Shown here one piece after another: positions 58,072-64,000 of a DNA stretch of 64,000 nucleotides. Made by a program: the position numbers and the translations under genes. The stretch is from Hyaloperonospora brassicae (taxonomy: Eukaryota; Oomycota; Peronosporomycetes; Peronosporales; Peronosporaceae), in the NCBI GenBank assembly GCA_947650285.1, contig CANTFL010000048.1, positions 1 through 64,000 on the forward strand, written 5' to 3'. The notes under the pieces are model-generated. The model was not told the origin of the DNA, did not search any database, and was given only the letters and a program-made list of their open reading frames with translations. Within the stretch, counting starts at the first letter, position 1, and each line of letters starts with the position of its first letter.

Positions 58072-59675
58072 ATGTCTTTGCGGGGTGACTCAAGGCACAC
58101 ACAGCCCGATGCTGTGCCAGCTTCTGCGGCAGACGATTCTTCGTCTACTGCTCGTTCTTCGCCTGCAGCAAGAGTTACTGCAGGTGCACGCGGTACAGCA
58201 CCGCGTGCGCATGATGACCACGATATTGAGGTCATCTACTCTGGCGAGTCAGACGTGTCTGACTCGGGCAATGCTGCAGTGGCGTCTCGATCACTGGCGA
58301 CGCCTTAGTATTCGCCAAGGCCACTGCCGAACGAACGGACTCGTAAGTTGCATCACAGTCTGTTCGGCAGTGATGACGAATCTGATGATGATTATGTTTG
58401 CTCATCACCGATATTAGCTCGTGCTCTTTCCACGAGCGACCTGACGATGGTGCAACCCATCGTCATACTGACAACCGTGGTACCAACAAAGGTACCACCG
58501 TGAAGCGTGATGAGCTGAAGCCGTGGCGTTTGCCCGAAGGGCTCATCAATAGCTTGTCTCGCGAGACAAGCCAACACCATCAAATACCCTTATTCGATGC
58601 AACCGAGCTTCACGGCTTGAGTCCCAGCGCGAGCAACTTTCGCGCTGAAGAAGATTTTTATCTCGATGTCTTTCTTAGACATCGATGGTACAACAGCAAC
58701 CAAAAGCGTGACAAAACATCGCTTTTGGCTGCGTGGAACGCGTTCGTCCAAAACGTAAAGAATTTTGGACGAGAAGGGTGGCTCAAGAAACTTGAGGCGA
58801 CACGCCTCAGGTTCGAACAGCGAACGCCAACCGGTGCCAGGTACCGGTTGCAATGTTTGTCGAGTGAGGAAGGCATCCCTTGCCTCACATGGGGAGACCC
58901 TTGTGCGAGTTGTGTTGACAACTCGCAGCGTGCACATAGGGATGTGTACTCCCTAAATTCGCCCTGGGGAAGGGCACATCTCTCGGAGGAGATGCGTGAC
59001 GCGATTGCAAACTTGCAATCCGTCTACAAGCGCTTAGGGCGCGTGTTTACCGATGGGCCCGAGGACTCATCGGATGGGTCTCGTCATACTGGCGGACGAG
59101 ACCTTCAATATCCATCAACAGCTGAGAGCGGGGCTCCCAGCTGTTCCAAGAGGGTGGATACCCCCGCCACTGGACGAGGTAGCTCGTCCTTGATCCTGAA
59201 TCGTCACGGTGATTCAAGATACGCTCCACTAGAAAGCGTTTATCACCGTGAGCATCCACCAAAGGATGTGGTGGAGGAGGAAAGACCTCCTCCAGATGAT
59301 TCTGTTCACCATCTCGACCCTTACGAGATGGATCGCGCAATCGATGAATTGCGCGATGACTTGAAGCACGAGCGCGATCGGCGCTACGCTTTGACCGATA
59401 CCGTGCGGAAGAACCGCAAGGGTCACGAGGCTGATCGGGCGAGGGATCGCGCCGATTATGCCACGGCGCAGCTTCAGGTCGAGCGGGATGTCCGCTCCCT
59501 ATTCGGCGAGCTGGCGACAGCTCGCGGGGAGATATCTCGGTTGAATACCGAGGTATCATATCTGCGCGACCAGACGGATCGTCTGGAGCGCGAACGCAAG
59601 AACTTGATGGATGTTCTTGAACGTGGGGGCTATCTTCATCGGAAGAAGAAGGCTCGTACTGACAGTACGGCCTGA
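58072..59675 (+). pseudogene. Antisense accessory gene of element 3, broken
   Basis: ATG 58072. A TAG at 58306-58308 replaces the CAG of elements 1 and 2, and the following acidic region (58370-58440) is frameshifted. From 58440 to the TGA at 59673-59675 the frame is open and keeps the full core, Cys cluster and coiled coil. It is the only copy with an unbroken C-terminal half, while on the other strand its chromodomain frame is also unbroken. Confidence 0.8.
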
Positions 59676-62600
59676 GCCTCCCTACGTAAAAAGTAGGATG
59701 CGTGCGCATCTTACGTGGCAATTCGAGTGTATGCATTGCCCTTGCGATGCAACACTCGAAATGACCCAATGTACTTCGGCAGTAGTTTAGTACTGCCGGC
59801 ATTAGTGACTGCGTGTCCAGGTAAGTTTACCGTTGACAGTAGTACTAGGTCTTCAACCTTGAATGAAAGAACATTTGCTCTTCTATTCTTGTCTGCGTTC
59901 CGTTTCTGACGGTCCACCTCATTTGCGATGGAGTCCTGAACGAAACGGACTACCGCTTCTCGAGTCAGCAGGAAGTTCTCTGCTGACTCTTTGTTTTGTC
60001 TTTCAGTGATCTTCGTGCGCACTGCTAAGAGATTGCTCTCTTCTTCAGCGAGGTTGTCTTCTTCCTCGCTGGCATAATCGTTCACGATGCTGAATATACC
60101 AGCATCGTCATCATCATCCGAGTCAATAATAGCGTCATCGCTATTACTGAGGTGATCTTCTTCATCGATGTCGACCTGATCGACATCGGCATCATACGTG
60201 ACGACGTTTGTGTCGACACGTGATGAGCAAGAGCCAAAACGGTTTTTGCTCGAGCGAGTCCCTCCCCCCTTATCCAAGAGTCGCACTCTATAAGGGTGGG
60301 CACACGTGGATGGCGTAGTCCATTCACGTAAAAAGTTGTGTGCTGTGTTGAAGCATGCACAGAATTATTGATGGCGAATTCCACCATGGGTAGGAATTCG
60401 CTCCAACTCGGAAACGAGTGGACATATCCTCGAAGAACCTCTTCGAGGACACGGTTCGCACGTTCCGTCTGACCATCTGTTTCTGGATGGTCGGAAGTGG
60501 ACATCTTCAATCGTGTTACCAATGTGCGGAACACGGTTTGCCAAAATGCCGCCGAGAACCGAGGGTCACGTTCGGAGACGAGTTCACGGGGTAACCCGTA
60601 GATTCGAAAGACTGTGTCTAGAAAGACACGAGCACAACTTTGAGCATTGATCGACTCAGGGACTGCACAAGATGAACCATCTTGCTGAATCGGACAACAA
60701 ACACAAGAATACCATTATTCTTGTGAGCGTCTTCGGGAAAACCGAAGACGAAGTCCATTGAAACGGACTGCCAGCACTCTGTCGGAACAGGCAGAGGCTG
60801 CAATGGTGCACGGGATGAAGGACTAGGATTCACCCGTTGACAAACTTCGCAAGCACGTATATACTTGCGAACAAACTGATACTGGCGGGGCCAGTAAAAG
60901 TCACGACTTACCGTGAGGTAAGTCTTTTCCCTTCCACGATGGCCGCTTGTTGGGGCATCGTGACACTCGTACATGATGCGCAACCGCAAATCATGATGAG
61001 CGGGTACGACGACACGAGGCGTGTCGTCGGCAACAGCTGTATAGTACAGCAATCCGTTGCGTGTACTATACCGATCCGATGAGGATCGGTACAAAGCCGG
61101 TAAATCCCTCATGGATTTACTGGATGGATTCACCAGATGATCCATCAATCGCAGAAGATCCTCATCTTCCGCGTATGCCTTTCGTACGTCGTCAAGTAAA
61201 CTTGACGACGGGACACTGACTGACAGTGTCGCAACAGTGGGCTTATCCTCACTGTTGGATTGTGCGTCCGGCTCGAAATCGGGCCGGCGCGAAAGAGCAT
61301 CCGCGACGACATTGAGTCGTCCCGGTTTATACTCCACGGAGAAGTTATACTCCGCGAAGAAAGACAGCCACCTCGCCATTCTTTGCGAGAGGTGTGGGAT
61401 GTTTACGGCCGTGCGTAATGACGCATGGTCCGTACAGACAACAAACGGTCTATCTCCCAAGAGATAGACGTGAAACTTAGCCAGTGCGTACTTCATGGCA
61501 AGGAGTTCCTTGTCATGCACTGGGGATTTACGCTCAGCTGCTTGCAGCTGACGCGACTGATAACAGATGACGCGCTCCGCGCCATCTGCATCGAACTGCA
61601 TTAACGCACAGCCGATTGCAAAATCGCTGGCGTCACAGACCACATGAAATGGTCTGTCCTGATCTGCAATCGCCAAGATCGGTCGACTGCATCAAGCTCC
61701 GCTTGATACCTTCAAAGGAACGCTGGCACTCAGCGTTCCATGACCACTTGACTTTTTTCTTGAGCAGACAAGAAAGATGAACTGTCATCTCGGCGTAGTT
61801 GCGCGAGTACTTGTGCAAGTACGCCGCAAGACCAAGGAACTTCCTTAGTCCCTTGACATCGACTGGCACTGGCCAGTCGGTGATCGCCTTGATCTTTTCG
61901 GGATCAGGGCGTACGCCGTGTTTACCCACGATGCACCCAAGAAGTGGTATTTCGCTAGCCGCGAATATACACTTCTTGAGGTTGGCGTACAATTTATGCT
62001 TGCGCATAAGTTTAAGGAATTGACGAACGTGAGTTCTGTGAACTTCAACGTCCGTATTTTCGTCCATAGCCCGGCTATGGACGAACACATCGTTGAAGTA
62101 ACTCGGTGCGAAGTCTCGCACCGGTCTCAACAGATTTGTGACACATCTGTTGAATGTTGCAGGGTCATTGCTCAGCCCCTGTGGCATCACTAGCCACTCC
62201 GACAGCATCCCGGTGGGGGTGATCACTGCTGTGTACGGGATGTCCCGTTCACGCATGAGGATCTGATAGAATCCATCCATCAGATCCATGGACGAAAAGA
62301 TGGTACTCTTTGACATACCATCTATGATTACGTCCTTCCTCGGTATCGGCGTCTGAGCCGGTACCGTTGCTGCTTTCAATTTATTGAACGCGTGCACTAT
62401 CCGCCACCCTCCTGTGGCCTTTCGCACACAGAAGGTCGGAGAGCTGTGAGGGGATGTTGATTCCCTCACATGGTCCGCTGCTAAGCGATCGGCAAAGAAC
62501 TTGTCGATCGCTATCACTTGTTCACGAGGAAGTGGCCACTGCTTCACGACACAGTACTTCGAGCCCGGTCTGAGCTCGATATCGTGTCGAGTGCCTTTGT

Positions 62601-63972
62601 CCTTAGGCAACTCGCAAGGTACGGATTCAGGGAACACATTCCTAAATTCGATCAAATCCTTATACAAAGGATTTGCCTGAAGTGACTCCCAGGATTGAGA
62701 CGTGCATCGCTCAATCCGAGTCTTCTCATCGAGGACACTTTCGTCCATCGATGAGCTGCTGAGAACCCGTTCGTTCTCAGCAAATACTGTCGCCGACCGA
62801 ATGTCGGCCACATACTCGTCCTCCGTGACGAGTATGCAGATCTGCTTGACTTTGCCACTACGCAGATCACGCAAGAACCGTTTCGGTTCTAGCGTTGGCA
62901 ACTGAGTTATCTCCGAAGTTAACTTCGGAGGCACAATCAGATCAAGCGTATAAGCGCCTACGCTTGATCCGTCATTAACCAAGACGTTCAACGTCTCGGT
63001 TTCTCTCTGGGAACTTCGTTCCACAGGTTGCTGAGGTCCTGTTCCCTCATCAAGTGACTCTTGAGGAATTCCTTCCTCAAGTACGTGGGGACTTATTCCC
63101 TCGACGTCTTCTGACTGTGGCTGCGCAACCACAGTCAGGGACCGATCCTCTACGTTCGAATCTCCAGTCGACCTAGGATTTCCATGTTGCCCTTTGGGGG
63201 CAACAGACTTCTTTCTTCTAAGATGCTGCCCGCTGGGCATGCATCCATGTCCCGGTCCACTCGACTTCTTCGAGTGGTGAAACTTCGGCGCAGCCTGTAC
63301 TTCTGTACAGCCGCCGGGAGCTTGCTCCACAGTGTAGTGATCAACTACACTGTGATCTTGTGCAGTCGTGCTAACGACCGAACCGCAAGTGAGGCCATCG
63401 CACTAGCTCGCAGCACATCCACACGCTTGTGGACGCTCCAAGATGTTTATCAGATGGCCATCTGATGAACAAGTGGCTGGCATCTTCACGGATCGATGCT
63501 GCTAGCTCACCCTTGGCTCGTACTTTCTGAGCCAAGGTAATCCCAGGATGACATCAGATTTTTCATCCAGATCTAGTACGATGAAGTCATCATCGTACTG
63601 TTCGCCCTCTAACTTGTAGTGGATTCCTACTACATGTTTTTCAACGGTTATCGATGCGCCTGTTGCAAGGCGCACCGTCATCCTTGTGAGGGGAATGTCG
63701 CGCTCAACGAACTTGAGCCTACGACCCTCTAGTGACTGGCGACGAACAAAGTTGTTCGACGCCCCACAGTCTACTAGGGCACGAAGCGACAAGTCTTTTG
63801 TCACTTACAATTTCAAGGTGATGAGTGACAACTCGTCACCAGGTGCAGACACACACAATGATTATGTATCTGGAGCAACTTTCGTCAAGAGATTTGCAAA
63901 TTCTCTTGAGGTTGCTGGATCAGTAGGGCGCTCCGCCCCTACTGACCCCGTCCATTTTTTGATGGTCCGTCT
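59047..63972 (-). pseudogene. Pol of element 3, frameshifted
   Basis: Minus-strand pieces 63804-63502 (protease V-D-C-G-A-S), 63330-61633 (linker and RT), 61676-60618 (RNase H and integrase zinc region), 60534-60082 (integrase core end), 60286-59711 (acidic insert, G-S-F module) and 59802-59047 (chromodomain). RT has Y-F-N-D where Y-F-D-D is needed, and integrase has S-E-R-D for S-D-R-D. The G-P-F motif is G-S-F. Integrase tail and chromodomain are joined by CAG (59059-region frame, codon at 59659-59661), unlike the TAG of elements 1 and 2. Confidence 0.88.
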
Positions 63973-64000
63973 CGCTGTTGCGGCTTCGCAACAGCGCTGG

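Larger units (their letters stand above)
57548..64000 (-). mobile_element. Ty3/gypsy element 3 of the hairpin-rich family, cut by window end
   Basis: Left LTR 57548-57939, then the antisense gene, pol and the start of the pol/gag junction, collinear with element 1 up to about its base 15600. The 5' LTR and most of gag lie beyond 64000, so no target duplication can be checked. It sits inside the gag region of an older relic of its own family. Pol has several frameshifts and the antisense gene has a nonsense codon, so this copy is inactive. Confidence 0.93.

Overview
The window looks like a gene-sparse, repeat-rich stretch of an oomycete nuclear genome, probably Peronosporales (Phytophthora or downy mildew type). 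The grounds are compact genes with short introns, Ty3/gypsy elements with a D-C-G-A protease, a LINE and MULE mix typical of such genomes, and nested insertions. The species call is inference; no rRNA, tRNA, CRISPR or operon signal was seen.

Layout. 1-289 is the tail of an LTR. About 640-6840 is a heavily decayed LINE on the plus strand. 7391-17998 is a MULE DNA transposon with about 174-bp inverted termini; its transposase is split by a complete 8-kb Ty3/gypsy element (element 1, 9127-17126, target duplication GAGTC). 18835-22076 is a two-exon gene for a tandem-TBC Rab GAP. 24934-32931 is a second, very young copy of the same Ty3 family (element 2, duplication CATGA). 34318-40226 is the main gene island: an MTAP/PNP-type phosphorylase, a RibD-type deaminase, and two tandem minus-strand paralogues with ELM2-like, SANT and PHD domains. 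41093-41612 is a LINE 3' fragment. 41657-46834 is a different, short-LTR chromodomain Ty3 element with identical LTRs. Solo or orphan LTRs lie at 48177 and 49214. About 49652-57547 is AT-rich relic DNA containing an old copy of the 8-kb family, into whose gag a third copy (element 3, 57548 to beyond 64000) is inserted.

The unusual system is the 8-kb family (elements 1, 2, 3 plus the relic). First, its DNA is saturated with short perfect inverted repeats (8-12 bp arms, 0-15 nt loops, often one every 25-60 nt) through LTRs, gag, pol and the extra ORF. The other Ty3 element in the window shows nothing like it. Second, gag-pol is on the minus strand, and an additional gene of about 535 codons lies antisense between pol and the 3' LTR. 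Its 3' half overlaps the pol chromodomain region on the opposite strand, and folded regions of one product face low-complexity regions of the other. Third, elements 1 and 2 share stop codons inside gag and between integrase and chromodomain, and the copies carry different catalytic substitutions. One LTR hairpin of the young copy has been inverted, the footprint of an intramolecular template switch.

The host genes look intact and ordinary (membrane traffic, purine/methionine salvage, riboflavin-type deamination, chromatin reading). The retroelements and relics make up most of the window.
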